The notes beneath the pieces were generated by a model, which did not search any database, was not told the origin of the DNA, and saw only the letters and a list, made by a program, of their open reading frames with translations. Shown here in pieces: positions 9,679 through 18,814 of a stretch of 64,000 nucleotides of DNA. Origin of the DNA: Rhodanobacter sp. B05 (lineage in GTDB: Bacteria > Pseudomonadota > Gammaproteobacteria > Xanthomonadales > Rhodanobacteraceae); contig NZ_MUNU01000012.1 of assembly GCF_002001085.1 (NCBI RefSeq), positions 124,001 to 188,000 of the forward strand. Reading direction: 5' to 3'. Position numbers and translations under genes: made by a program. Position 1 is the first letter of the stretch; each line of letters starts with the position of its first letter.

Positions 9679-10005
9679 TCAGCCGAGCCGGCGAGCGATC
9701 ACGAAGAACACCAGGTTGCCCAGGCCGGTGGCTCCCGCCAGCACCGCGACCATGCCAGGGGTGACTTCCTGCCAGCCGAACCACTGGATCAGGCCGAAGC
9801 CGGCGCCGACGGCGAGCAGCACGATGCCCCAGCGCAGCGAGGCATGGCGGCGACGCTGTTCCTCGTCGCGCATGATCGAGTTGACCAGTTCCTCCGAGCC
9901 GCCGGCACCGATCATGCGATGGCGCACTCTTGCGTCAACGCATACCTTGATCGCGTAGGCAATGCAGATGAACAGGCTGATCGGGATGAAGTCACCGAAG
10001 TTCAT
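9679..10005 (-). CDS. small DUF6249-like membrane protein
   Basis: A 108-residue protein with an N-terminal hydrophobic segment (DFIPISLFICIAYAIKV), a charged central region (MRDEEQRRRHASLRW) and two C-terminal membrane helices. The layout fits the DUF6249 family of inner-membrane proteins. The start at 10005 follows AAGGAGAG at good spacing; the longer open frame upstream is rejected. It is divergent from the sigma factor gene at 10128, with which it shares a 122-base intergenic region. Confidence 0.65.
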   Translation of the reverse strand: MNFGDFIPISLFICIAYAIKVCVDARVRHRMIGAGGSEELVNSIMRDEEQRRRHASLRWGIVLLAVGAGFGLIQWFGWQEVTPGMVAVLAGATGLGNLVFFVIARRLG

Positions 10006-10127
10006 GGAGCTCTCCTTGGAAGTGAAGGCGAAATGCCTGACTGTCGGGACCATGGATACGGCCACGCCCGCGACGGTTGCAGCGGCGCACTTGCAACCGT
10101 CCGGCCATTGCGCGTATCCGTAGTCCC

Positions 10128-10703
10128 ATGGATGACACCCGCCAAGCCGACCGCGAGCTGGCCGACGCCGTGCTGGCCAAGCGGCCGGGCGCGTTCGAGC
10201 GCCTCGTGCGCGAGTATCAGGGGCTGTGCTGGCACATCATCCAGCGCATGGTGCGCAACCCCGAGGACGCGCGCGAGCTGTGCCAGGACACCTTTCTCCG
10301 CGTGCACCAGTGCCTGCACCAGTACCGCGGCGAGAGCGCGCTGAAGTCGTGGATCGGCCGCGTGGCCTGGACGATCGCGCTGCGCCATCTGCAGCACAAG
10401 CGCATCCCGCTGGTGGACAACGCCGAAGCCGGCGAAGGCTCGCTGCTGGACAACCTCGGCGACGGCTTCGACCTCGAGGCGGCATGTGCCGACGAGGAAA
10501 CCATGCGCCACCTGCACGCGGCGATCGAGTCGCTGCCACCCTTGCAACGCACGCTGCTCACCCTGTATTACCTTGAAGAGACGTCCATCCCGGAAATTGC
10601 CCGCATCACCGGCCTGGCCAGCGGCACCATCAAGAGCCATCTGTTTCGCTCGCGATTGCGTCTGCGCGGCACACTGGAAACGCGGACAGGAGTCGCAGCA
10701 TGA
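10128..10703 (+). CDS. RNA polymerase ECF sigma factor (RpoE-like)
   Basis: A 191-residue sigma-70-family protein. Region 2 is around residues 25-90 (DARELCQDTFLRVHQ) and region 4 around 125-180 (TLYYLEETSIPEIARITGL), ending in a helix-turn-helix. It is not part of the lasso modules: its partner is a short membrane protein rather than a FecR, and no receptor is adjacent. The next gene overlaps its stop by four bases (ATGA), the normal layout of an ECF sigma with its anti-sigma. Confidence 0.9.
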   Translation: MDDTRQADRELADAVLAKRPGAFERLVREYQGLCWHIIQRMVRNPEDARELCQDTFLRVHQCLHQYRGESALKSWIGRVAWTIALRHLQHKRIPLVDNAEAGEGSLLDNLGDGFDLEAACADEETMRHLHAAIESLPPLQRTLLTLYYLEETSIPEIARITGLASGTIKSHLFRSRLRLRGTLETRTGVAA

Positions 10704-11179
10704 ACCACGAAACCAACGACCACGAAACCGATGATGTGCCCCGTTTCGATGATCCGCTCAGCGAGCGCGAATGGCTGCGGCAGGAACACGCCATGCGCCG
10801 CGAACGACTGCATCTCGATCCGGCCGGCGACGATGCCCGCTCGCGGCGTTATCGGCTGCTGGCACGCGCACTGCGCACGCCGCCGCCGGGTGCGTTGCCG
10901 ATCGACTTCGCCCGCCGGATGAGCGCCCTGGTTTCCGCGCCGGCGCCGGGGCGCGCACCGGCCATGCGCTTCGAAAACGCGCTGACGGCCGCCCTGGCCG
11001 GCGTGCTGGTGCTGGCCGCCGTGGCGGCGACGATCATCTACGGTGCGGCGTGGTGGCCATCGTTCCAGGCGCTGCTGCCCGCACCCGCCGCGGCGCAGTG
11101 GTGGCTGGCGCTGCTCGGCTGCGTGGGCCTGAGCTGGCTGCTAGGCGCGTGGTCCCGGCGGGCGGAATCGGCGAGCTGA
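10700..11179 (+). CDS. putative anti-sigma factor, membrane-anchored
   Basis: A 159-residue protein with a charged N-terminal cytoplasmic part (residues 1-90, many Arg, Asp and Glu) followed by two hydrophobic helices. It overlaps the ECF sigma stop by four bases. Position, topology and length fit a sigma-sequestering inner-membrane protein, but no ZAS zinc-binding HxxxCxxC motif is visible, so the assignment is contextual. Confidence 0.6.
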   Translation: MNHETNDHETDDVPRFDDPLSEREWLRQEHAMRRERLHLDPAGDDARSRRYRLLARALRTPPPGALPIDFARRMSALVSAPAPGRAPAMRFENALTAALAGVLVLAAVAATIIYGAAWWPSFQALLPAPAAAQWWLALLGCVGLSWLLGAWSRRAESAS

Positions 11180-11251
11180 GCCGGCCAGTCGCCAGCATGC
11201 CGGCAACGGCTGAGCCGGCCCGGCCATGCGTGGCGGCCGACGGCGCAGAGG

Positions 11252-11830
11252 TTATCGGCACTCTTTCAACTGGACGCCGTAGGCGCGGGCCCGCTGCTCG
11301 ACCTCGGCCGCCGTCGCAAGCAGGTGGCGGTCGTTCCGCCACTGGCCGCGGCGATAACCGCCAATGCCTTCGTGGTAGGCAAGGTAGAGCTGGCGGGGAT
11401 CCCACTTGGAAATGCCCAGCTCGCGATGGATGCGGTCGGTATACCAGCCGAGGAAATCGAGCGAATCGTCCATGTCCTTGCGGCTCTTGAACCAGCCACC
11501 GTTCGCTTTCCGGTACTCCTGCCACACCGGATCCTGTGCCTGCGCATAGCCGTACGCACTGGATCGTCGCGGCAACGGAATGAACAGGAACCGCGGCCGA
11601 TCGGGACGCGCCTTGCGGCGGAATCCGGATTCCCGCTGCACGAACGCCATCAAGACGTTGACCGGCGTGCCCCAGCGCTTCTGCGCCGCCCGCGCATCGC
11701 GGTACCAGCCCGGATGCTGCTCGAAAACCTGGCAAATGTCATGGCTGTTCCGCGGCGGCACGGTGGCGCAGCCACCCAGCGCGAGCAGGCAGGCCACAAC
11801 CAGTGCCGCGCCGAGGCGCCGTGCCGTCAT
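11252..11830 (-). CDS. SLT-domain (lytic transglycosylase-like) lipoprotein
   Basis: A 192-residue lipoprotein with lipobox LALGGC. The mature part contains VLMAFVQRESGF, with the catalytic-type Glu in the ES signature of soluble lytic transglycosylases, then SSAYGYAQ and LYLAYHEGIGGY, corresponding to the GLMQ and AYNAG motifs. It probably cleaves peptidoglycan at the outer-membrane inner face. ATG 11830 gives the most canonical signal sequence; an in-frame ATG at 11851 is the alternative. Confidence 0.8.
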   Translation of the reverse strand: MTARRLGAALVVACLLALGGCATVPPRNSHDICQVFEQHPGWYRDARAAQKRWGTPVNVLMAFVQRESGFRRKARPDRPRFLFIPLPRRSSAYGYAQAQDPVWQEYRKANGGWFKSRKDMDDSLDFLGWYTDRIHRELGISKWDPRQLYLAYHEGIGGYRRGQWRNDRHLLATAAEVEQRARAYGVQLKECR

Positions 11831-11982
11831 CGGGTTCCATGGTCCTTTCATGCCCGAAGGGTAGCAGTGGCCGCGGCACAGGCAGGAAGGCGCATGCCGG
11901 CCTGCAGGATATCGGCGCGATCGCGGCATCCCGGTTTCACCTTGTTCCCGACGCAGTCGAGCTGCCGCGTCGCGCCGTTTTC

Positions 11983-12291
11983 CTAGCTGCGATTGCGCCG
12001 GCTCAGGGCGGTGACATACGCCACGTAAAACGCCGTGGCCACCAGCGGCAGCGCATACCATGCGTATGAGATGGCACCGCCGCCGCGCCAGTGCAGGAAG
12101 ATCACGATGCACGCGCTCAACACGCACAATGCCGGCAACAGGAACAGCGACATATCCAGAATCCGGAGCTCCCGCTTGCCCGGCGAGCCGCCGCTGGCGA
12201 GGCCACCACCGGAAAAGGCCACCAGCATGAACAGGAAATTCGCCAGCATCAGCTGCAGGATCGTGCCTGCCAGGGTCCATCCGAATGACAT
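11983..12291 (-). CDS. small inner-membrane protein, unknown function
   Basis: A 102-residue protein with three hydrophobic segments separated by a Gly/Ser-rich loop (GGGLASGGSPGKR). It starts at 12291 after GGAAGG and ends in basic residues (SRRNRS). No family is recognised. The small size, hydrophobicity and good ribosome-binding site support a real gene. Confidence 0.6.
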   Translation of the reverse strand: MSFGWTLAGTILQLMLANFLFMLVAFSGGGLASGGSPGKRELRILDMSLFLLPALCVLSACIVIFLHWRGGGAISYAWYALPLVATAFYVAYVTALSRRNRS

Positions 12292-12647
12292 GTTGGCCTT
12301 CCTTTTGGTATCCGGACACCGGCCCGGTCGCCCTGACAGTATGCCGCGAAGACGGCGCGCGGCATGTACCGCTTGTCGTTGCCAGCAGTCGCACCCGTGG
12401 AAGCGATATGCTCACGGCCGGCCACTGAATTGCGTGTCTGGCGCGGCCGCAGCATCATGAAGATGCGCGGGTGGAAATGGCGTCACGGCCAATCCGATGC
12501 CACCGGCCACGGAACCCGCAGCCCGGGTGAAGCCGAACCTGATGTCCCTCGGGGCCGGACTCGATCCTGCTCCGGACGCCCTGTCCTTCGAGCCGCTGCA
12601 AGCGAATGCCTGCACCCGATGCACTGAAACACCACCGGAGGATAGCG
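12292..12647. other. 356-bp intergenic region, no gene seen
   Basis: The region separates two divergent membrane-protein genes. No convincing open frame, tRNA or repeat is seen. GGAGGATAGCG, the ribosome-binding site of the 12648 gene, lies at its right end. It presumably holds the promoters of both genes. Confidence 0.4.
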
Positions 12648-13436
12648 ATGCGCATCGCAAGCGTGGGTCACGCGGTCTTTGCGGCGGTCATGATCGCTCT
12701 CGGCATCATGGGTCTGGTCAGGGGCGATTTCGCCCCGCTGTGGCAGCCCTCACCCGTGGATGTGCCCGCGCGCGAAGTACTGGTCTATCTGTGCGCCCTG
12801 GTCTTGCTGGCATCCGGCACCGGCCTGCTCTGGCAGCGCGCGGCCGCACCTGCTGCGCGTGCGCTGCTCGCGTATTTCCTGCTCTGGTTGCTGTTGTTCA
12901 GAATGCCCGCCATCTTCCGCGCACCCACCGCGCAGGATTCCTGGTCGGGCCTCGGCGAGGCCGCCGTGTATGTGGCGGGCGCCTGGGTGCTGTACGCGTG
13001 GTTCGCAGCCGAGCGGCACAGGCGGCTTCTCGGCTTCGCCACCGGCGACAAGGGTCTGCGCATCGCGAGAGTGCTTTACGGGTTGGCCATGATCCCGTTC
13101 GGTGTGGCTCATTTCCACTATGCCAGCGAGACCGCCGCGCTGGTGCCCGGCTGGCTGCCATGGCATCTGGCCTGGGCGTATTTCTTCGGCTGCAGCTTCA
13201 TCGTGGCAGGCATCGCGATGCTCCTTGATGTGTACCCGCGACTGGCGTCTGCGCTCTCGGCGGCGCAGATGGGCCTGTTCACGCTGCTGGTGTGGCTGCC
13301 CATCATCGCGGCGCCCGGCCCCAGAAACGCCTTCGAGTGGAGCGAGACCATCATCTCCGTGACGTTGACCGCCGGCGCCTGGGTGGTGGCGGACTCCTGC
13401 CGCGGCATGCGCTGGCTCGCCCTGCGCAGGCGCTGA
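12648..13436 (+). CDS. multi-pass membrane protein, DoxX-like
   Basis: A 262-residue protein with seven or eight hydrophobic helices. The motif [17 protein letters not shown] and the repeated pairs of helices resemble DoxX/SURF4-type proteins. Its physiological role is unknown. GGAGG lies eight bases before the ATG. It is followed after 92 bases by the DUF1697 gene on the same strand. Confidence 0.65.
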   Translation: MRIASVGHAVFAAVMIALGIMGLVRGDFAPLWQPSPVDVPAREVLVYLCALVLLASGTGLLWQRAAAPAARALLAYFLLWLLLFRMPAIFRAPTAQDSWSGLGEAAVYVAGAWVLYAWFAAERHRRLLGFATGDKGLRIARVLYGLAMIPFGVAHFHYASETAALVPGWLPWHLAWAYFFGCSFIVAGIAMLLDVYPRLASALSAAQMGLFTLLVWLPIIAAPGPRNAFEWSETIISVTLTAGAWVVADSCRGMRWLALRRR

Positions 13437-13528
13437 AGCGTCGCCGGGGTGGCAGGAATCGCGCCTGATACCACTTCGCGGCTGCCGTGCCCGAAACCTG
13501 AGCCCCGTGATGCCGGAGCGATGCGACG

Positions 13529-14041
13529 ATGACCGACTATGTAGCCCTGCTTCGCGCCGTCAATGTCGGCGGCACCGGCAAGCTGCCGATGAGCGAACTC
13601 AAGTCCATGGGCGAAGCTGCGGGCTTTGCCGACGTACGCACCTGCATCGCCAGCGGCAACCTGCTTTTCACGAGCAGGCTGGGCGAAGCCACGGTGCGGA
13701 AAAAGCTTGAGCAGCAACTGCACGGCTACGCGGGCAAGCCGGTCGGCGTGCTGATACGCACGGCCGCCGAAATGGCCCGGGTGCTGGCCGACAATCCGTT
13801 TCCGGAGGCGCCGGGCAATCGCGTGGTGGCGATTTTTCTCGACAGCCCGCCGCCTGCCGACGCGCTGGACGACGTCAGGCACCGGAAACTGGAGCGACTC
13901 GCCTGCGGCACGCGCGAAATCTACGTGCACTATGGCGACGGCATGGCCGATTCGCGTCTGACGATTCCTGCCGCCAAGACCGGCACCGCGCGCAACATCA
14001 ACACCGTCGCCAGGCTGGTACAGCTTTTCGCGGCGCACTAG
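13529..14041 (+). CDS. DUF1697 family protein
   Basis: A 170-residue cytoplasmic protein that begins with the family signature YVALLRAVNVGGTGKLPM, continues with TCIASGNLLF and ends with the conserved AAKTGTARNINTVARL. These three motifs define DUF1697, a compact alpha/beta family of unknown function. Length and start agree with the family. Confidence 0.9.
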   Translation: MTDYVALLRAVNVGGTGKLPMSELKSMGEAAGFADVRTCIASGNLLFTSRLGEATVRKKLEQQLHGYAGKPVGVLIRTAAEMARVLADNPFPEAPGNRVVAIFLDSPPPADALDDVRHRKLERLACGTREIYVHYGDGMADSRLTIPAAKTGTARNINTVARLVQLFAAH

Positions 14042-14078
14042 AGCAGCCTCGCAGAGCCGGTTTCCGCTCGACTTTCTC

Positions 14079-14094
14079 TGCCAGGCGCCTGGCA
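14079..14094. terminator. 16-bp perfect palindrome between DUF1697 and chitinase
   Basis: TGCCAGGCGCCTGGCA is a perfect 16-base palindrome 38 bases after the DUF1697 stop and 54 bases before the chitinase start. It could be part of a terminator or an operator for the chitinase gene. No T-run is present. Confidence 0.35.
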
Positions 14095-14147
14095 TTGGCA
14101 GACCGACGGCTGGCTGCGATGATCACCTCTTTGCCGGAGCGATAGCG

Positions 14148-15290
14148 ATGCGAATCCACGCCGCAACGATCCTGCCCGCGCTGTCCGCGATCGTCGCCCT
14201 GATCATCGCCGGTTTGTTCGTCGTGATTGGCAACGCACAGGGGTCACCCGCGCACTATCGCGTAGTCGGTTACGCCACGAGCTGGAACCCGTTGCAGGAC
14301 AAGGACGCCGGCAAGATCGACACGCTGATCTTCGCGTTCGCGCAATTGCAGCAGGGCCGGGTGACGCTGGATGCCGCGAGGGCGCAGCGACTGCGCCAGC
14401 TGATCGCATTGAAGGCAACGCATCCGCGGCTCACGGTGGAAATCTCGGTCGGCGGATGGAGTATCGGCGGCTTTTCCGAAGCCGCGGCCACCGCAGCCGG
14501 TCGCCGCACCTTCGCGGACAGCGCCGCGCAACTGGTGGCCGAGTACGACGCCGATGGTCTCGACGTGGATTGGGAGTATCCGGGGCACCATGAATCGGGC
14601 ATCCAGTCCAGTCCGCAGGACCGCGCCAATTTCACCCTGCTGCTGCAGGCGATTCGCGCCAGCCTCGATCGGGTCGGTGCCGCGCACGGCCGCACCGGTG
14701 CGAATCACTACACGCTGAGCATCGCGGCCGCCGACGGCCCGTTCGTCAGCGGCATCGACCTTGCCGCAGTGGCACCGAGCCTGGACTGGTTCAACCTGAT
14801 GACCTACGACTTCGTCAACGCGATGACGCCCACCACCGGCCACCACAGCGGACTGCACGCATCGAAGCTCGCACCGGCCGATGCGCGCAGCACCAGCCGC
14901 GCGGTGCGCCAGTTCATTGCCGCCGGCGTGCCCGCGCGCAAGCTGGTGATCGGCGCGGCGTTCTACGGTCGCGAATTCGCCGGCGTGCAGCCGGCACATC
15001 ACGGCCTGTACCAGCGCTACGACCACTTCCAAGGCACGCTGCCATGGCCTCAACTGAAGGCGGATTACATCGGCAAGCAGGGCTACGTGCGCTACTGGGA
15101 CACCACCGCGCAGGCGCCATGGCTGTGGAACGCCAAGACGCGCAGCTTCATCAGCTATGACGATCCGCAATCCATCGCCGCCAAGGCAGCCTTCGTCAAG
15201 GCGCACCATCTGGGCGGCATCATGTACTGGGAACAAAGCCTCGACCCGAGCGACGAACTGCTCGACGCGGTCTGGCAGGGTCTGCAATAG
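14148..15290 (+). CDS. GH18 family chitinase
   Basis: A 380-residue enzyme with an N-terminal signal/anchor helix (residues 5-30). The GH18 barrel begins with YRVVGYATSWNP; SVGGWSIGGF is the second conserved strand, and DGLDVDWEYPG holds the DxxDxDxE catalytic motif with the acid Glu near residue 143. MTYDF is the substrate-stabilising motif and GGIMYWEQS the last strand. It hydrolyses beta-1,4 GlcNAc polymers in the periplasm or outside the cell. No carbohydrate-binding module is present. Confidence 0.93.
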   Translation: MRIHAATILPALSAIVALIIAGLFVVIGNAQGSPAHYRVVGYATSWNPLQDKDAGKIDTLIFAFAQLQQGRVTLDAARAQRLRQLIALKATHPRLTVEISVGGWSIGGFSEAAATAAGRRTFADSAAQLVAEYDADGLDVDWEYPGHHESGIQSSPQDRANFTLLLQAIRASLDRVGAAHGRTGANHYTLSIAAADGPFVSGIDLAAVAPSLDWFNLMTYDFVNAMTPTTGHHSGLHASKLAPADARSTSRAVRQFIAAGVPARKLVIGAAFYGREFAGVQPAHHGLYQRYDHFQGTLPWPQLKADYIGKQGYVRYWDTTAQAPWLWNAKTRSFISYDDPQSIAAKAAFVKAHHLGGIMYWEQSLDPSDELLDAVWQGLQ

Positions 15291-15499
15291 CCCATCCTTC
15301 GTGGACTTCCGGGTTGGGCGCCGCCAGGCGTGCGCGACTCGCACACTTGCCGGCACCGGCTTCGGAAACTTCACCACGCCCGTGCCAGAACCCCGAAGTG
15401 CCTGAGCCTTGAATCGGCCCGGTTTGCGATAGCATCGTGTGCAGTCGTCGGTCGAAGTCGGGCGCGACGAACGGGGTCGGCGACACAGGGGAACGGCGG

Positions 15500-16822
15500 A
15501 TGTTTGGTTACTACCTCGAACTGGCCGTGCGCAGCCTCAGGCGCAGCCCCGGCCTCACCGCCCTGATGATGCTGACGATCGGCTTCGGCGTGGCCGCGTC
15601 GATGACGATGTATGCGGTGGTGCGCGGCCTTTCCGCCGATCCGATTCCGTGGAAATCGTCGCAACTGTTCGTGCCGCAGATCGACTCGTGGGGACCCGGC
15701 GATCGCTTCCATGACGAGCCCCCCGATGCGCTGGACTATACCGACGCGATGGCGCTGATGCGCCAACATCGCGCCACCCGGCAATCGGCGATCTACGCGA
15801 TCTCGCCGTCGGCGATGCCGAACAGCTCAAGCCGCAACCGCAGCCCGATCGCGCTCGATGGCTATGCGGTGTACGGCGAATTCTTCCCGATGCTGGATGT
15901 GCCGTTTCATTACGGCCATGGCTGGAGTGACGACGACGATGCCAACCAGTTGCCGGTGGTGGTGATCGGCGACAGGCTCAACCGGCAGATCTTCGGCGGC
16001 GGCAACAGTGTCGGCAGGACGATCGATATCGACAACCGCGACTATCGCATCGTCGGCGTCATGCGCGACTGGAATCCGCAGCCGCGGTTCTTCGATGTGA
16101 AGGGTGGCTACTACAGTATCGACGGCCCCGATGTATTCCTGCCGTTCCAGCACTCGGTGGCGATCCACATGATCAACGCGGGTTGGGACGGTTGCCGGAA
16201 AGGCACCCCCGATCCGCAAGGCGATTTCGTCGAGCTGCAACACTCCGATTGCGTATGGATCGCCTACATGGCCGAGCTGGGTGATGCGGCGGCTGTACGA
16301 CGGTATCGGCAATATCTCGACGATTATGCAAGCGATCAGCAAAAGGCCGGCCACTTCCGCTGGGCGCCGAACAACCGACTGCGCGACCTGCCGGCGTTTC
16401 TCGATGTCGAACACCTGGTACCCGGCAACATCCGCGTGTCGCAGCTGGTGGCGATCGGTCTGCTGATTGTGTGCCTGGTGAACACGATGGGTTTGCTGCT
16501 GGCCAAGTTCCTGCGACGCAGCGGCGAGATCGGCATACGCCGGGCGCTGGGGGCCTCGCGCGCGGCCATCCACGCGCAGTTCCTGATCGAGGCGGGCGTG
16601 ATCGGCATCGGCGGCGGCGTGCTGGGTCTGCTGCTCACCGGCGTGGGCGTGCTATGCATGGGCCAGGTGCTGTCCTCGGCATACGCAAACCGCGCGCATG
16701 TCGATACCTCGCTGCTGATGCTCACCCTGCTGACGGCGGTGATCTCGACCCTGCTCGCCGGCATGTACCCCACCCTTCGCGCCTCGCGCGTGCCGCCGGC
16801 GTGGCACCTGAAGGCACCGTGA
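15500..16822 (+). CDS. MacB-like ABC transporter permease (FtsX domain)
   Basis: A 440-residue permease. The N-terminal helix (LAVRSLRRSPGLTALMML) is followed by a large periplasmic MacB_PCD domain with the PVVVIGDRLNRQIFGG pattern, then three C-terminal membrane helices containing GEIGIRRALGASRAAI, the FtsX signature. Such proteins work as dimers with a cytoplasmic ATPase in export of peptides or lipoproteins. The ATPase is not encoded here. GGGGAACGGCGG precedes the ATG at 15500. The next gene is a second permease 39 bases on, suggesting a heterodimer. Confidence 0.85.
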   Translation: MFGYYLELAVRSLRRSPGLTALMMLTIGFGVAASMTMYAVVRGLSADPIPWKSSQLFVPQIDSWGPGDRFHDEPPDALDYTDAMALMRQHRATRQSAIYAISPSAMPNSSSRNRSPIALDGYAVYGEFFPMLDVPFHYGHGWSDDDDANQLPVVVIGDRLNRQIFGGGNSVGRTIDIDNRDYRIVGVMRDWNPQPRFFDVKGGYYSIDGPDVFLPFQHSVAIHMINAGWDGCRKGTPDPQGDFVELQHSDCVWIAYMAELGDAAAVRRYRQYLDDYASDQQKAGHFRWAPNNRLRDLPAFLDVEHLVPGNIRVSQLVAIGLLIVCLVNTMGLLLAKFLRRSGEIGIRRALGASRAAIHAQFLIEAGVIGIGGGVLGLLLTGVGVLCMGQVLSSAYANRAHVDTSLLMLTLLTAVISTLLAGMYPTLRASRVPPAWHLKAP

Positions 16823-16861
16823 GGATCAGGCCATGAGGATCAAGCCCATCGGGATCGGGCC

Positions 16862-18097
16862 ATGACTGTTCATCCGATCCTGGCTGCCCTGCGCCGGCAC
16901 AAGGTCGCCGTGCTGCTGATCGGGCTGCAAATCGCGCTGACCCTGGCGATCGTGGCCAATGCAACCTTCATCATCGGCCAGCACATCCAGCGCATGAATC
17001 GCCCGACCGGTGCCGACGAGAAGGATCTGATCCGGGTCTTGCAGCAATGGCCGGCGGCACCCGCCGGCAATGACGCGGCCTCCATCGAGCAGCTCGATGC
17101 CCTGCAGCGCACAGATCTCGCCGCGTTGCGGAGCCTGCCGGATGTGCAGGACGCCGCCGCATCGACCAGCATCCCCTTGCTGGGCGGCTATACGACCGGC
17201 GACATCGCCCTGCATGCGAATCAGCAAGGCATCGCCGTGCATGCGGCCTATTACTACGGCGACCAGTACCTGCGACCTACCTTGGGTCTGCGCCTGATCG
17301 CCGGTCGCGACTTCGAGGCGAACGAGATCCGCCACGGGCGGGCCCGCGCCGACTCGCCTGTCATCATCGTGAGCCAACCCGTGGCCGCTGCACTCTTTCC
17401 GAACGGCAACGCACTCGGCCAGACGGTGTATCAGGATGGCAAGCCATCCACCATCGTGGGCATCGTCGAACAGCTGCAGACACCGATGAGATCGGACAGC
17501 ACCTGGGCCTACAACTCGGTACTGGAGCCGTTGCGCTCCGATGACGCCTATGCGGGTTATGTGGTGCGTGCACGTCCGGGGCGCGAACAAGCGGCCTTGC
17601 GTGAAGCGCGCAAGGCGCTGTTTGCCGTCAACCCGATGCGTCTCATGCCCGAGCCCTGGGCCGGCGTCCACGCGTTTTCCGAGATACGCGCCAGAGCCTA
17701 TCGCTCGGATCGCGGCATGGTGCTGCTGATGAGCGTGATCAGCGTCATCCTGCTGTGCGTCACCGCCGCAGGCATCGTCGGGCTGACCAGTTTCTGGGTG
17801 GGCCAGCGGACCCGGCAGATCGGCGTGCGGCGAGCACTCGGTGCGCGCCGGCTCGACATCCTGCATTACTTCCAGCTTGAGAACCTGCTGATCGCCGGTG
17901 GCGGCTCGGCGGTCGGCGCGCTGTTTGCGCTGGGCCTCAACACGTGGCTGATGACGCACGTCGAGATGACGCGTCTGCCGCTGCCCTGGGTGGCACTGGG
18001 CGTGCTGGTCATGCTCGTGCTCGGTCAGCTGGCGGTGCTGGTACCGGCACGTCGAGCGTCCAGGGTGCCGCCGGTCGTGGCGACGCGATCGGTTTGA
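16862..18097 (+). CDS. second MacB-like ABC transporter permease
   Basis: A 411-residue paralogue of the preceding permease with the same order: N-terminal helix, MacB_PCD periplasmic domain (SQPVAAALFPNGNALG) and three C-terminal helices with RQIGVRRALGARRLDI. The short gap before it holds three imperfect GAGGATC/GGGATC repeats. It probably pairs with the 15500 product and borrows an ATPase encoded elsewhere. Confidence 0.85.
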   Translation: MTVHPILAALRRHKVAVLLIGLQIALTLAIVANATFIIGQHIQRMNRPTGADEKDLIRVLQQWPAAPAGNDAASIEQLDALQRTDLAALRSLPDVQDAAASTSIPLLGGYTTGDIALHANQQGIAVHAAYYYGDQYLRPTLGLRLIAGRDFEANEIRHGRARADSPVIIVSQPVAAALFPNGNALGQTVYQDGKPSTIVGIVEQLQTPMRSDSTWAYNSVLEPLRSDDAYAGYVVRARPGREQAALREARKALFAVNPMRLMPEPWAGVHAFSEIRARAYRSDRGMVLLMSVISVILLCVTAAGIVGLTSFWVGQRTRQIGVRRALGARRLDILHYFQLENLLIAGGGSAVGALFALGLNTWLMTHVEMTRLPLPWVALGVLVMLVLGQLAVLVPARRASRVPPVVATRSV

Positions 18098-18322
18098 GGT
18101 TTGAACAATCGGTTGTGGGACGCTGCAAAGGACAACGGGATCGGAGACACTTGAACCGGCAGATGTCCCTGTTCGCTCTTTCGTTCAAGAGCGGTCCCGA
18201 GAGAAATTGCCCTGGTGTCAGTTGCGTGCACCGTTGCAAGCCATTTGGACAGGGCTGGATGCTAGATTTGACAGACGCAATGGAATGCGTCCAACCATCA
18301 CTTCACTCCAACGGGGAAAATC

Positions 18323-18778
18323 ATGCAAAAGAAGACTGTTTTTGCCGGCCTCACGTTCCTGGCCCTGTGCTTTTCGGGTGCCGCCTTTTCGCAAGCCGCT
18401 CTCACGGGCCTTGGTCAGTCATGGCCCAACACGACGGATGTCTCGGTCAGCCCGAACTATCATGTGTTTGTCTTTACCTCGGGAGGGGTCCGCTACATTC
18501 AGGTGAACGATTTCTACGGAAACATCCTGGGCAGCGTCGGAACAGCCAACGGTCAATTCATCACCTTGCCCATCGGACGTTTCGCACAACGGGTTTCGAC
18601 GCCGCAACAGCCGGCACCGGCCTCGAATGCAACCCCTGCAACTGCGCCCGCCGTGGTTTACAACGATGGCGCCACGACCGTCACCGCCACGCCCATGAGC
18701 GACGGCACGCTCCAGCTCAATGCGGCAGCGTCGACATCGCAATGCGACCCGGTGGATTGCAACATCAAGAAGCAGTAA
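18323..18778 (+). CDS. small secreted protein, unknown function
   Basis: A 151-residue protein with a clear signal peptide (MQKKTVFAGLTFLALCFSGA). The mature protein is rich in Ala, Thr and Pro, with one strand-like region (YHVFVFTSGGVRYIQVND) and a C-terminal Cys pair (SQCDPVDCNIKKQ) that could form a disulphide. GGGGAAAATC precedes the ATG. It is not recognisable as a RiPP precursor because the Cys-rich end is too sparse and no maturase is nearby. Confidence 0.65.
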   Translation: MQKKTVFAGLTFLALCFSGAAFSQAALTGLGQSWPNTTDVSVSPNYHVFVFTSGGVRYIQVNDFYGNILGSVGTANGQFITLPIGRFAQRVSTPQQPAPASNATPATAPAVVYNDGATTVTATPMSDGTLQLNAAASTSQCDPVDCNIKKQ

Positions 18779-18792
18779 GCGCTCGCATCCGG

Positions 18793-18814
18793 CCCGGCGG
18801 CATCAGTCGCCGGG
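18793..18814. terminator. hairpin at the junction of convergent genes
   Basis: CCCGGCG and CGCCGGG pair around an eight-base loop, overlapping the stop codon of the minus-strand gene at 18803 and 14 bases beyond the stop of the + strand gene. A weak shared terminator is possible; there is no T-run. Confidence 0.35.

Noticed and set aside
18323-18778. Small secreted protein as a RiPP or bacteriocin precursor
   Set aside because: It has a Sec signal peptide and only two Cys at the end, and no modifying enzyme is nearby.
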